From JAJOKK01 sp965370555 (GTDB lineage: Bacteria; Bipolaricaulota; Bipolaricaulia; UBA7950; UBA9294), in the NCBI GenBank assembly GCA_965370555.1, contig CBDUVB010000001.1, positions 62,001 to 126,000 on the forward strand: a stretch of DNA of 64,000 nucleotides, given 5' to 3'. This document shows positions 17,527 through 27,500 of this stretch, piece by piece. The position numbers and the translations under genes are program-made. Under the pieces are notes generated by a model that did no database searches, was not told where the DNA came from, and was given only the letters and a program-made list of their open reading frames with translations. Each line of letters starts with the position of its first letter. The first letter of the stretch is position 1.

Positions 17527-19254
17527 ATGGAAGAACTAATTAAGATGGAAGACGCTTTCTCTGAAAGCGATGTCAAGATGTACAGTCGGGGGGACACAAT
17601 CACCGGAACGGTTGTTCAGGTGAACGAGAGCGAGATCCTCGTCGATATCGGTTATAAGTCTGAAGGGATCCTTCCAGTGAGGGAACTCTCCCCCTTCCGC
17701 GAAGCGGGGAAGGTCGAAGAAGGGGAAGAGATTGATGTCCTTGTCACTTACATCGATGAGGAGAAGGGAACGGTCTACGCTTCGGAGAAGCAGGCCGAAT
17801 ACGAAAAACGGATCGACTTGCTGGATGCGGCCTACCGTGAGGGAGCGGTCGTGGAAGGGGAGGTCACAAGTGAGGTAAAGAACGCGGGCTACCACGTCAA
17901 TCTCGACGGGATCCGCGCCTTCCTCCCAGGATCACACCTCGGAAACGACCTTCCGAGTGCAATCGAGGAATTGAAAGGGAAGCGCGTTTCGTTCAAGATC
18001 CTCGAACTCTCCCGCCGCGACAAGAACCTTGTCGTCTCCCACAAGGCTTACCTCAAGGAAGAGAAAAAGAAACACCGCATGCAGCTCTTCGAATCCCTGG
18101 AGAAGGACCAAGAGATCGAAGGGGCAATTTGCAGTATCGTCGATTTCGGCCTGTTCGTCGATATCGGCGGTTTCGAGGGACTTGTCCACCGTTCTGAGAT
18201 CGCCTGGAAGGACCTCCCGGTTCCACCAGCAAGTTACAAGGTGGGGGACAAGATTACTGTGAAAGTGGTCTCTTTCGACAAGGAGAAGGGAAAAGTTTCC
18301 CTGTCGATCAAACGCCTCCGTCCCGACCCGTGGCAAGGGATCGCCGAGCGTTACCCCGCGGGAATGCAGTGTTCAGGGACGGTGGTGAGCGTCACCGATT
18401 TTGGCGCCTTCGTCGAGCTGGAACAAGATATCGAAGGGTTGATTCACGTCTCCGAACTCTCATGGGGGTACCCTGAGAACCCTAAGGATGTGGTGAACGA
18501 GCGCGATAAGGTAGACGTGGTGATCCTCAACTGTGATGAGGAGGCCCATCGTATCAGCCTCTCCCTGCGCCGTACCCAGCAGGACCCGTGGGAGGAGGTA
18601 GAGGCGAAGTACCCGAGTGGGCAGCACGCAATCGGTACGGTCACGAAGATCACCGACTTTGGAGCCTTCGTCAAGCTGGAAGACGGCGTCGAAGGATTGG
18701 TACACGTCTCTGAACTTGACTGGGGACACGTCACCCATCCACGTGATGTCCTCAAGGAAGGGGAGACGGTTGAGGTTAAGGTGTTGGGCACCGACCCGAA
18801 GGAACGGCGTATCAGCCTGAGCATTCGTGAGCTGAAGGCAAACCCGTGGCGTCAGTTCGTCGAGCAGTTCTCTATCGATGAGATCATCGAGGGGGAGATC
18901 ACGGAGATCAAGGATTTCGGCGCGTTCATGAAGATCACCGATGATGTCGATGGGTTGATCCACGTCTCCGAGATCAGCGATCAACGGATCGCGACCCCGG
19001 CCGATGTCCTCTCCGTCGGGCAGAAGGTGCAGGCAAAGATCATCGGAATCAACGAGGAGAAACGGCAGGTTCGCCTTAGTATGCGCAGCCTGTTGGGTCC
19101 ACCCGAGGTTCCTTCAGAGCGGCCGCCGCGCAAGCAACGTTCCCGGAAGAAAGAGAAGGAGCGAGTCGATCACGCCTTCCTCGATGACGGCGGGCACGAG
19201 AGCCTGAGCATGCGCGACCTCTTGGGGGATTCTACCCTGGACGATGGGGAATAA
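17527..19254 (+). CDS. rpsA: Ribosomal protein S1
   Basis: S1 binds mRNA on the 30S platform. The 575-residue protein contains six S1 RNA-binding repeats. The central ones carry the recurring DFGAFVELE...EGLIHVSELSW pattern (about residues 275-520). It ends in a basic then acidic tail (PRKQRSRKKEKER, later LLGDSTLDDGE). AGGTGA precedes the ATG. The cmk-plsC-rpsA-hup order resembles the cmk-rpsA-ihfB order of other bacteria. Confidence 0.95.
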   Translation: MEELIKMEDAFSESDVKMYSRGDTITGTVVQVNESEILVDIGYKSEGILPVRELSPFREAGKVEEGEEIDVLVTYIDEEKGTVYASEKQAEYEKRIDLLDAAYREGAVVEGEVTSEVKNAGYHVNLDGIRAFLPGSHLGNDLPSAIEELKGKRVSFKILELSRRDKNLVVSHKAYLKEEKKKHRMQLFESLEKDQEIEGAICSIVDFGLFVDIGGFEGLVHRSEIAWKDLPVPPASYKVGDKITVKVVSFDKEKGKVSLSIKRLRPDPWQGIAERYPAGMQCSGTVVSVTDFGAFVELEQDIEGLIHVSELSWGYPENPKDVVNERDKVDVVILNCDEEAHRISLSLRRTQQDPWEEVEAKYPSGQHAIGTVTKITDFGAFVKLEDGVEGLVHVSELDWGHVTHPRDVLKEGETVEVKVLGTDPKERRISLSIRELKANPWRQFVEQFSIDEIIEGEITEIKDFGAFMKITDDVDGLIHVSEISDQRIATPADVLSVGQKVQAKIIGINEEKRQVRLSMRSLLGPPEVPSERPPRKQRSRKKEKERVDHAFLDDGGHESLSMRDLLGDSTLDDGE

Positions 19255-19293
19255 AACGAGCAGATAACCGATAACTGTTAGGAGGAATAGATC

Positions 19294-19605
19294 ATGAACA
19301 AAGGCGAATTCATCGACCGGCTGTCCGATTCAACGAACTTGACCAAGAAGGAAGCGCGCAAGCTTCTCGACTCGGTCCTTAACCTCGTTCAAGATACCCT
19401 GCTGCAGGGTGAGGAAGTCAAGCTCGTCGGGTTCGGCAAGTTTGCCGTGCGTGCGCGCAAGGCGAGCAGCCGCATCAATCCCCAGACGAAGAAGATGATT
19501 CAAGTTCCGGCCAAGGTCGTCCCCCTGTTCAAGCCGGGAAAGGAACTGAAGCGGCAGGTGGAGAAGAACCTCAAGGTGACCGCAAAAGGCGTAGCCAAGA
19601 AGTAG
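19294..19605 (+). CDS. hup: DNA-binding protein HU
   Basis: A histone-like nucleoid protein of 103 residues. It has the MNKGEFIDRL start, the GFGKFAVRARKAS DNA-arm region and RINPQTKKMIQVPAKVVPLFKPGKELK. An AGGAGGA ribosome site precedes the ATG. The C-terminal extension is Lys-rich. A second HU-like gene, with a damaged start, lies at 32422. The stop is 2 bp from the convergent acpS stop. Confidence 0.95.
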   Translation: MNKGEFIDRLSDSTNLTKKEARKLLDSVLNLVQDTLLQGEEVKLVGFGKFAVRARKASSRINPQTKKMIQVPAKVVPLFKPGKELKRQVEKNLKVTAKGVAKK

Positions 19606-19607
19606 CC

Positions 19608-19952
19608 TTAAGGGCCTTCGAACAGGATACATGCGATGGCTAGCCTCCGCGTATGCGAGAGGCTGGCCTCGATCTTTCCACGCACGTGCGCGCAGTGGAC
19701 GATGGGACGCCCGTCCTTCTGATTCCTCACCTCGATCGAACGGTACGGTAGAGGACGCCCGACCGCCTTGATCAACGCTTCTTTGATGGCAAACCGAGCG
19801 GCTAAACGCTCGAACCGACGATCGCCGCGCGCTGAGAACGCGTAGGTGATCTCTACTCTTGTGAATAAGCGATCGAGGAACCGCCCTCCACGCCGCTCGT
19901 AGATCGTTTTGATGCGCTCGACCTCGACAAGATCGACCCCGATCCTAGCCAT
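19608..19952 (-). CDS. acpS: Holo-ACP synthase
   Basis: AcpS transfers 4'-phosphopantetheine from CoA to acyl carrier protein. About 114 residues, with the family signature IGVDLVEVERI and the magnesium-binding RFAIKEALIKA. The ATG at 19952 matches the family start (MARIGVDLVE); the frame continues upstream into gmk. It overlaps the gmk 3' end by 8 bp. Confidence 0.93.
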   Translation of the reverse strand: MARIGVDLVEVERIKTIYERRGGRFLDRLFTRVEITYAFSARGDRRFERLAARFAIKEALIKAVGRPLPYRSIEVRNQKDGRPIVHCAHVRGKIEASLSHTRRLAIACILFEGP

Positions 19953-20565
19953 GAAGGATACGGGATCGTTCGGCAACGATGATCGACCGCAGCTCATCGA
20001 CCGCGATATCGAGTTCGTCGTTCACCACCAGGTAAGCGAAGAGAGGGAGAGTTCCCATCTCCTGGGCCGCCACGGTTAGCCGAGCGCGGATCTCCTCTTC
20101 GTCCTCCGTCCCACGGATTCGCAGGCGTTCTCCCAGGATAGCGAGTGAGGATGGGGTGAGGAAAACGTAGACCACTGAGAAATCGAGCAATCCGGATCCC
20201 TTCAATGCTTTTGCTCCCTCAACATCGATGTTCAGGATGACATCCTTTCTGCGGGAGAAAACCTCGCAAATCTGGGCGCGTGACGTCCCATACTGATCCC
20301 CGAGGTAGGTGACGTGTTCGACCATCTCGCCCTCGCTGACGAGACGATCGAATTCTTGGTGCGTGATGTAGTAGTAATCCTTTCCGTTCACCTCGCCGCT
20401 GCGTCGTGGGCGGGTGGTGTAGGAGACGGAATAGGAGAGCCCGGGCAAGATCTGCATCACCCGCTCGATGACCGAGTTCTTTCCCGCTCCGGAGGGGCCG
20501 CAGACGACGAACGCGATTCCGCCGCCGACTCCCCGACGTGTCTTAACGATCGATTCACTCGACAT
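19945..20565 (-). CDS. gmk: Guanylate kinase
   Basis: Gmk converts GMP to GDP. About 206 residues, with the GMP-binding SVSYTTRPRRSGEVNGKDYYYI and the late RLTVAAQEM region. The P-loop reads GPSGAGKNSV, with Asn at the position usually Ser, Thr or Gly; family members vary here, so activity is likely retained. The yicC-gmk pairing is common in bacteria. The rpoZ gene often found next to gmk is absent; acpS follows. Confidence 0.93.
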   Translation of the reverse strand: MSSESIVKTRRGVGGGIAFVVCGPSGAGKNSVIERVMQILPGLSYSVSYTTRPRRSGEVNGKDYYYITHQEFDRLVSEGEMVEHVTYLGDQYGTSRAQICEVFSRRKDVILNIDVEGAKALKGSGLLDFSVVYVFLTPSSLAILGERLRIRGTEDEEEIRARLTVAAQEMGTLPLFAYLVVNDELDIAVDELRSIIVAERSRILHG

Positions 20566-21418
20566 TCTGCACCTGTTCCTTGAACTCATTGATCGCCATC
20601 TTCATATCGATCACGAGAGAATTCACCGCAAGATCGCGCGACTTCGAACCGAGGGTGTTCACCTCCCGCAGGAATTCCTGACTCAGGAAATCGAGTTCCT
20701 TCCCAATCGCTTCGTCCTTGTCAAGGAGGGCGGTCGCCCGAGCCAGGTGCGCCTCCAAACGAACGATCTCCTCGCGGATGTCAAACCGCTCCACAAGGAC
20801 AGCGATCTCCATCTCCAGCCGTGCAGGGTCGACCTCGACCTGCAACGCAGCGATCCGTTCCTGCAGGCGAACACGCAACTCCTCCGTCACCTGTGGGAGC
20901 CTCTCCTTCACAGTGTCGAGAAGGTCGGCTATCTTGCCCAATATCCTTCTGATCTCCACCGCAAGGTGTGCTCCCTCCGCTTCTCGCGCGGCGGTAGTGG
21001 CCGTGATCGCTTGCTGCAACGCGGCTGCGACGATCGGCCAAGGGTCCTCCTCTTCCGGCGCAGCCGCCTGGAACGCTCCAATCCGGATCAGGTCAGCGAG
21101 GCTCGGTGGGGAAGAAAGGTTGAACTCCTGGACGATCCGTTGCAGCTCGGCGAGGTGTTCTGTGATCACGTTGTGATCGAAGAGGTCCTGAGACGGCCCT
21201 TGCGCCTCCCGTGTGAGGTCGACCGATACGTTGATCTCGCCACGCCGGAACGCCTCCTTAACCATCCCTTCAACCCGAACCTGCACGTATGGATACTCGC
21301 TGAGTGAACGGAGACGAACGGAGAGGTAGCGGTGATTAAGGGTACGCATCACCGTCTCTACCCGCCACCCTGCTCCCACGGCAGAACCGGTTCCAAATCC
21401 AGTCATACTCCTAACCAT
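20555..21418 (-). CDS. yicC: YicC-family endoribonuclease
   Basis: About 287 residues. It has the diagnostic N-terminus RSMTGFGTG, the NHRYLSVRLR block and the C-terminal DLAVNSLVIDMKMAINEFKEQVQNVE. YicC-family proteins are RNases implicated in small-RNA turnover. The ATG at 21418 (MVRSMTGFG) is chosen over the longer frame. It overlaps the Memo gene upstream by 8 bp and gmk downstream by 11 bp. Confidence 0.92.
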   Translation of the reverse strand: MVRSMTGFGTGSAVGAGWRVETVMRTLNHRYLSVRLRSLSEYPYVQVRVEGMVKEAFRRGEINVSVDLTREAQGPSQDLFDHNVITEHLAELQRIVQEFNLSSPPSLADLIRIGAFQAAAPEEEDPWPIVAAALQQAITATTAAREAEGAHLAVEIRRILGKIADLLDTVKERLPQVTEELRVRLQERIAALQVEVDPARLEMEIAVLVERFDIREEIVRLEAHLARATALLDKDEAIGKELDFLSQEFLREVNTLGSKSRDLAVNSLVIDMKMAINEFKEQVQNVE

Positions 21419-22262
21419 CTTCCCTCCCAGTGAGTGAGATTGCAGCGTACCCAACGACGGAGTGGCTCTCCCCGGTCACATCCCCCGATGTCGCGTAGGA
21501 GAGGAGCTTGGTTTCGTCCCATCCTAGTCTGCGCGCGCAGGCCATCAACGCGACGATCGCTCCCCCTCCGCAGATCGAGAGACGTTCTTCGATCAAGCTC
21601 CGGTAAAAGCCCTGCACATCCAAGGCGAGGATCTTCTCAATCGCTCGGTGATCGACACTGCGTGCGGTCTCGTCTGGTTCGTAGTGAGTGAAGTCGCTAC
21701 TCACGATGACAACCCCTGCTTTACCACGTGCTTTACCACGGACAATTCGCGCGATCGCCTCGCCCAACGCTGTCAGGTCGGAAAGGGCGGGGAGCATGAC
21801 GCAGATTGGGATGAATGGGATCTCCGCTCCGAACAGGAATTGCAAGAACGGGAGCTGGACCTCGATCGAGTGTTCGTGCAGGAAAGCCTCGTCCGCAACC
21901 GTCAGCCCCTCTGCGACAAGGCTATCGGCTACCTCGGTGGCGATCGGAGCATCACCGAGCGGGGTCCGCCAGATTCCCTCCCTGGCGATGGAGACAGGAA
22001 CTCCCAACCCGGTGTGATTCGCCCCGAGGATGATCGCCCACTCCGGACGACCGTGCGCGGCGAGCTCCCGATAACCGGCCGCTGCCACCGCGCCGGAATA
22101 GATGTACCCTGCGTGCGGCACGACAAACCCCATCGGCTCACAAAGCGTTCCCTCGATGTGAACCTTCTGCTTAAGTAGGAGCGTAAGCCCAGCTGACAGT
22201 GCGGAACGACTTCCAGGGTAGAAAGCGCCGGCAACGACCGGCTCGCGGATCGAAGGCATCAT
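21411..22262 (-). CDS. Memo-family protein (AmmeMemoRadiSam system protein B type)
   Basis: About 283 residues resembling Memo, a protein related to non-haem iron dioxygenases. It shows VVPHAGYIYSGA, ILGANHTGLG, EHSIEVQLPFLQ and SSDFTHYEP, matching the conserved His/Asp cleft residues. In many genomes it accompanies an AMMECR1 protein and a radical-SAM enzyme, neither of which is here. ATG 22262 is preferred: a -10 box lies 6 nt upstream and no ribosome site is visible. TTG 22268 and ATG 22259 are alternatives. It heads the Memo-yicC-gmk-acpS operon. Confidence 0.88.
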   Translation of the reverse strand: MMPSIREPVVAGAFYPGSRSALSAGLTLLLKQKVHIEGTLCEPMGFVVPHAGYIYSGAVAAAGYRELAAHGRPEWAIILGANHTGLGVPVSIAREGIWRTPLGDAPIATEVADSLVAEGLTVADEAFLHEHSIEVQLPFLQFLFGAEIPFIPICVMLPALSDLTALGEAIARIVRGKARGKAGVVIVSSDFTHYEPDETARSVDHRAIEKILALDVQGFYRSLIEERLSICGGGAIVALMACARRLGWDETKLLSYATSGDVTGESHSVVGYAAISLTGREDG

Positions 22263-22268
22263 GCTCAA

Positions 22269-22298
22269 ATTGTAGCGTTAAGCTCCTCTACCCTGCAA
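22269..22298 (-). promoter_or_regulatory. Promoter of the Memo-yicC-gmk-acpS operon
   Basis: On the minus strand TTGCAG (22298-22293), an 18-bp spacer and TACAAT (22274-22269) precede the ATG at 22262 by only 6 nt. Transcription would begin at or next to the start codon, giving a leaderless mRNA. Confidence 0.55.
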
Positions 22299-22308
22299 CC
22301 CCTCGATC

Positions 22309-22337
22309 TTGACAGCATCGCGCGCGCCGTTTAACAT
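22309..22337 (+). promoter_or_regulatory. tRNA-Gln promoter
   Basis: TTGACA (22309-22314), a 17-bp spacer and TAACAT (22332-22337) place the start site near 22344, about 7 nt before the mature tRNA end. It is back-to-back with the Memo operon promoter. Confidence 0.75.
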
Positions 22338-22350
22338 GTCCAGGAATCCT

Positions 22351-22421
22351 TGGGAGATCGTCTAAAGGTAGGACAACAGGCCCTGGCCCTGTCAGTGGGG
22401 GTTCGAATCCTCCTCTCCCAA
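22351..22421 (+). tRNA. tRNA-Gln (CTG)
   Basis: The cloverleaf folds well. Acceptor stem TGGGAGA/TCTCCCA, D-arm GTC/GAC, anticodon stem ACAGG/CCTGT, and T-arm GGGGG/CCTCC around loop TTCGAAT. The anticodon loop CCCTGGC gives anticodon CTG, reading CAG (Gln). Position 33, almost always U, is C here, and position 37 is G. CCA is not encoded. It marks the left edge of the accessory region: an integrase fragment lies 80 bp downstream. Confidence 0.85.
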
Positions 22422-22500
22422 CTACTCTCCAGTTTGAACCCCAACAGCCACTGCCTCAAACGGTTTTTTGTAGACTGGTTCTATTATTCCATCCCTTAGA

Positions 22501-22716
22501 TTGCAGTTCGAACCCAGCGCTCCTCCGCAATTTTCCCATTCCTTCGCCACGGATCTCTACCGTGAGACGAGCAAGATCCGCCTGGTGCAAAAGGTACTTG
22601 GTCATTCGGACTTGTCGACAACGATGATCTACACTCACATCTTTGACGAGGAGGTGGAGAGCGCACTCAAATCCTTTCGCCAAGCGACGGCGGTAGTGGT
22701 GTCAGACATCGATTGA
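22501..22716 (+). pseudogene. Tyrosine recombinase (integrase) C-terminal remnant
   Basis: Only the end of a phage-type integrase survives. HSFATDLYRET, the LGHSDLSTTMIYTH block with the catalytic-type His and Tyr, and a short tail remain. The usual Arg of the L-R-H-S-F box is lost (FSHSF), and the catalytic core upstream is absent. Its position right behind tRNA-Gln fits a decayed element that once integrated at that tRNA. Confidence 0.8.
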
Positions 22717-23092
22717 TTCCCGTGAGTTTCGACAGGGCGCAGAGAGAGTTAACCGGGGCGCTTTCTACGCGTAACGTTTAACGCGTATTGCGCGTAAGCG
22801 TTGCATTCTCGTCAAGGAGATAAGCGGTGAATGGCCAACGCCAGGGTCTTATCTTGCGCCATGTAACAGAATGGCAATTGTGTTACATCGGGTGGCGACC
22901 CCCACTTTCCGATCTCCGCTACTGGAACCCCAACCTGGGCCCGGGTGTTGTCAAACAAGCGACCAGGTCGAGTCTTTTCAGGCACGCCTGGGTTTACCAT
23001 ACCCGGGACTGCCACTCGCCGGTTCATGGTAGGACTCCGATGAGTATACTTGTGATGTGTTTTCGCACGAGCATCAACCAGGAGGCGAGACT
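22717..23092 (+). other. Non-coding stretch with an imperfect palindrome
   Basis: No gene is supported. An AACG...CGTT imperfect palindrome built of CGCGTAA-like units spans 22773-22802. A TATACT hexamer at 23045-23050 may be the -10 box of the next gene. The region could hold the remains of the recombination site of the integrated element. Confidence 0.4.
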
Positions 23093-23944
23093 GTGAGTAC
23101 AACATCATCGGATGAGTGGGAACAGATTCGCAAGATCTCAGAGGCTTATTGTGAGGCATTCTTCGAAGCTATGGAGCCTGCCCGACACGAATTCTCCAAA
23201 CGAATTGCTGCATTTCAGAAGACCATGCAGAAGGAAACTCTGAGTTTCGGCAAGGCAATTCTGAGCATGGCAAAGAAGGAGCAGCTTGCGAGGAAGATGG
23301 AGGAAATCAATAAAACACTGAGGCAGGAAGGATGGTTTGTGCCGCCTATTCTTTCCGAAGGGCAGATCACCCAGCTGCACCGGCTTGCTGTAGTGAATGG
23401 AGACGTAGATGCAGCCATGTCAGAACTGATAGGTTACTGTGAGGATGGCCTACCTGAGAAGATCGTTGATGCAGCCTGCTCACACAAGGCCTTCGAGCAC
23501 CGGACTGCCTTTCTGCGGCAGGCTCTACAGGCACACGTGGAGGGTAAATTCACTCTGAGTATTCCCGTTTTTCTAGCGCAGGCGGAAGGCACGTACCTCC
23601 AAACCCTGGAAGCACATGGGATCTTCAACGAAGCTTACCTCTTCAAGGGAAAAGAGTGGGCGGAGGCTCCTATCGAGGATTGCATCGATGAGCTTCCCAT
23701 AACCGAGATCGTGTTTGCGTCAATACTACGTGCATTTTCAGTTGCCATGCATGAACAGTTTACAGCGCGCGTCAGATCTATGGAAGATCTTGAACAGTTG
23801 AGAGTTAAGTATCCAAAGGGTTTCTTGTCGCGCCATGCCGTCCTACACGGCCGAGACGACAGGTACAATACCAAGGAGAACAGCATAAGGGCACTGTTCA
23901 TTCTCGATACTGTTCGGGAACTGGTGAACAGACTGCTACCTTGA
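23093..23944 (+). CDS. HEPN-like protein of unknown function
   Basis: A 283-residue soluble, mostly helical protein starting at GTG with AGGAGG upstream; the frame itself opens at 23057. I do not recognise the full-length family. Near the C-terminus, Arg247 to His252 (RHAVLHGRDDRYNTKENS) fits the R-[NDH]-X3-H active-site pattern of HEPN ribonucleases, and the following ENSIRALFILDTVREL helix fits that fold. HEPN proteins are often toxins or antiphage RNases. No partner antitoxin is adjacent. It lies just inside the integrase-scarred tRNA-Gln edge. The nuclease role is inference. Confidence 0.6.
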   Translation: MSTTSSDEWEQIRKISEAYCEAFFEAMEPARHEFSKRIAAFQKTMQKETLSFGKAILSMAKKEQLARKMEEINKTLRQEGWFVPPILSEGQITQLHRLAVVNGDVDAAMSELIGYCEDGLPEKIVDAACSHKAFEHRTAFLRQALQAHVEGKFTLSIPVFLAQAEGTYLQTLEAHGIFNEAYLFKGKEWAEAPIEDCIDELPITEIVFASILRAFSVAMHEQFTARVRSMEDLEQLRVKYPKGFLSRHAVLHGRDDRYNTKENSIRALFILDTVRELVNRLLP

Positions 23945-24582
23945 AATCCTTTTTGTACGTAATTACCCACCTTCAAGTAACAGCGCTGTCGGAGATTCTG
24001 TTCAGGTGGAGAACGTCTGATCCTGTGTACTGACAGCCAGTCCCCAATATCGGCCCCGTGTTACCTCAGCCCCGCAACGAAAGGCTTCCCTTGTTGCGAA
24101 AGATAACGCAGAAACCTACGCAACAGAATGCCATTTGTGTTGTACAAATTAGTGGCTCGGGTTCGAGTCCCCTAGGCTCCAGAGCAATCTACCAATCACT
24201 GATGGTATCGACCCTTCCCTCGCTTCATGGATTCTCTGGCCAAGTGATCCTTTCGCGTATCGCTAGATAGCGTCAGCACTTTCGAGTTCGAGTCCCTTAG
24301 GGTCTACCGCCCAGATACGCCTAATCCAGGCCTCAGAGAACCTCGCTATCCGCATGCCATATTCCGGCCCAAAAAGCGTGAATCAATGTTAATTTGGTCA
24401 TCACGTCTGGACGGGGTTCTGAGGCGAAGGTCAGGAAGCATACACGCTCCACGCAAACTGTGAATTCGTAGCGGGAAGAGTTGCTCAAGAGAAACACCAA
24501 CAGGCAGACCAAGACTGTATCTGCAACCGAGCTGCTTGTACTGGCGGCGTTACATTGCGCGAAGAATCTTGCCCTTGCTTAA
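23945..24582. other. Non-coding stretch with tRNA T-arm-like scraps
   Basis: No gene is supported. At about 24155-24181 (GGTTCGAGTCCCC then CTCCA) and 24288-24308 (AGTTCGAGTCCC then GTCTACC) there are sequences like the T-loop and acceptor 3' end of tRNA or tmRNA genes, with no matching 5' halves. They are plausible attachment-site scars from earlier insertions. Confidence 0.45.
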
Positions 24583-27500
24583 CTACTTCTTCCTCAGTCT
24601 ACGACTAGCCAGGAAAATTACTACGGCAGCTATAGGGATTAAGAGGAAATACAGCAGCATGTTGCTCTTATTACTACTATAGCTTCCTGCGTCCTTGTCA
24701 TCTCCGGCGACGGTTACTGCCATGGAGTATTGATCGCTTCCACGCCTGCCGTCATCTATCTTCAGTGCTACGGTATGTTCTCCCGCTTCTGCATCTGCCC
24801 ATTCCCAATCGGATTGATTGTCTAGTTCCAGAAGATGTTCTCCGTCAAGATACCACGAACTTGTCAGCATATCGCCGTCCGGGTCTGAGGATGTGCTAAC
24901 GATCATAATTGTGTCACCGGCTTCAGGGTCTTGCGGCATTAGGGCAAATGAAGCGGTGGGGGGATGATTGCTTGACCATTCGCTTCTCACGACGGTTACT
25001 ACCTTGGAATATTCATCGATTCCACCCTCTCCGTCCATAACCACCAGCCCGATTGTGTATTCCCCCTCGGCTGGGTTTGGCCATGTCCATTCGGGGAGAT
25101 TCCCGCTGGTGCCAGCATATACACCGTTGACATACCATGAATATATGAGGGGGTCACCATCTGGGTCAAACGATGTGCTAGTAGCTTTAATCGTATCATC
25201 GGGAGTCGGATTTGCGGGCATTATGGTAAACGAAGCAGCGGGGGGACGATTGGAGGATTCCTGTCCCGCAGCTCCGACCTCTATTACTTTGAAGTTCTCA
25301 TCGGTTCCGCCTTTGCCATCCTCCACTCTCAAGGTAAGGGTGTATTCTCCAGCGTCCACATCAGTCCATTCCCAATCGGATTGATTGTCTATTTCCAACA
25401 AGTGTTCGCCATTGAGATACCACGAAGTTGTCAGCAGATCGCCGTCCGGATCAGAGGAAGTGCTGGCGACCACAATGGTATCACCGACTTCGGGGGAGTC
25501 GGGCATGAGGGCAAATGAAGCACTAGGGAGATGGTTGCCCAGATCAGCGCCGCCCCTTATCGTTATCGACGCTTTCTCCTCAGCTGTGGTTCCTTTGGAG
25601 TCTGCCACTCTGAATGCTATTTCGTGGGTTCCTTCTGAGAGACTGTCAACCCGCAGTTCCTCTGCATGACCCAATACCCCATCTAAGCTGGATAACCACT
25701 CAGTAGTTAATCCCGTAGATGCCTCATCTTCCAGATCGTAGGCGATGCCCTGAAGCCAAATCTCCTCACCAGCTGGATAGACGCCTCCATCTTCAAGTGA
25801 AGTGATGAAGGCAAACGGCGTCTTGTCACCTACGGAGAAGAAGGCATCAGACTCGTCGTGCCCCACATTGAAGCCGTCCATGGCTACGACCTGTAGAAGA
25901 CACTGATCCCCGCCTGGTAGTTCAGAAAGGGCCAAGGTATACTGCGTCTCCAGCAGATTCGTTGCCACGGCAGTCCAGTCCTTCCCACCATCCCCGCTGT
26001 AAAGCACGGCATAGGATAGCTCGTCTCCATCTACGTCATCGGCACGCCATCTGACCTCGCAGGTTTCGCCTAAGGTCTCACTACCATTTGGGTAAAGAAT
26101 CGAGACTGTAGGCGAGTTGGGAGTTTTCTGAACCTCATGTAGTGTTGTTTCTCCATGCTTGATCGCCACTCGTGATGTATCTGTGGGGAATGGAATATTG
26201 AAGGCGAACACGACATCCTCAGTGTCAGTTCCGAATTCTGTGGTGTAGAGAACTTCACCCGATGGTGAAAGGCACTGAATTGAATAATCCCCTGGAAGCT
26301 CCCCCACTAGAGGGTCTGGTTCTGCTTCCAGAAGGTACCAATCGCCAAGTTGGACCACGCCACGATTAGAGATTATACCTGAGACGTACAAGACTTCGGA
26401 GACAGGTGGATCCATGAAGGTTCTGATAAGGTCAGAGTAAACCTCTTTGGACACCCAGGCGGCATTGGCGTCAGTTGCCAGGCCCATGAAGCAGTATACT
26501 TCCGCTGCCTGCTTCCCCGCAGCCACATGAGGATGGGGGAAAGCCACGATCGCCTCATCCTCTAGCAAGAGATTATAGAGCGCTCCATTGCGGAGTACGA
26601 TGTGGTGGTCAACAGGCAACCCCCATTCACGGAACTGTTGATACTGCTCCAGCCCTTGATATACATAAAGGCCAAGCGTATGGCCAACCTCATGAGCTGT
26701 CACAGCCTCAAGCGGAGACCTGTATTTCACAAGGCATGCAGAACGTTGCGCTAGGGCAAATGCACAACCACTCTCTCCACTCCCCCACCAGCTATCCGGG
26801 AGAACGCCGACATTCTTAAGCAGCACATTCTTCAGTGCCAGCGCTAACCCTTCTTGTTGTGCCATATTGCCCAGCCAAAGGCTCAGGACTAGCCGTGACG
26901 TTTTGGCCCGCTGCGGTGCATCCGCAACTGCTATGCCATAAGTAATGCGTGAGGGCGGTAGAGGATAAACCTGCCGCATGAAGCGCACCTGTTCTTCGCA
27001 CCATACAAAGAACTCTCTCTCCATTGGCGTTGCCCAGTCCGGCGAGAAACTCATACGTAAGTCTATGGCTACAAATTTCAGCTTCAGAGATTTATGCGGT
27101 TGTGCGACCGTGACATTGATAATGTCCGCCTTCAGATCATCGCTGGCCTCTACATATTGTTCGTCTGGGTCGACCTGAATCCAAATGCTAACTACACCAG
27201 CGGGCAATGTGAATAGGAAGTCGGCAGAAACTAGCTCGCCCCCGGTAACGGTCACCTCTTTCTCCTGTGACAGGGCGTTGGGACCTGTGCTGCGCAGTTT
27301 CACTGTGACCTGGAACGGTGTGACACCTTCTACTGTTTCAAGGCTTGGACATGATATCACTGTTCGTATGCCAGCCTGCTTGCCAGCAATGAAGATGGGT
27401 TGCTCTGAGCTTGGCACACGGAGTTCGCCATCTGGATATTGCGAATTGGGCAAACACGAGATTCTGTCAATCACTTGAACGAGCTGAACATGATGCAGCT

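Noticed and set aside
20480..20500. Inactive guanylate kinase because of Asn in the P-loop (GAGKNSV)
   Set aside because: Working members of the family differ at this position (for example Gly in some), and all other motifs are intact.
22741..22802. Possible integron attC-like site (GTTAAC and AACG...CGTT words) near the integrase tail
   Set aside because: The core-site spacing and full palindrome of attC are not met, and the adjacent fragment does not show integron-integrase-specific features.
24130..24310. One or two complete tRNA genes
   Set aside because: T-loop and 3' acceptor-like sequences are present, but no matching 5' acceptor, D-arm or anticodon arm could be found.
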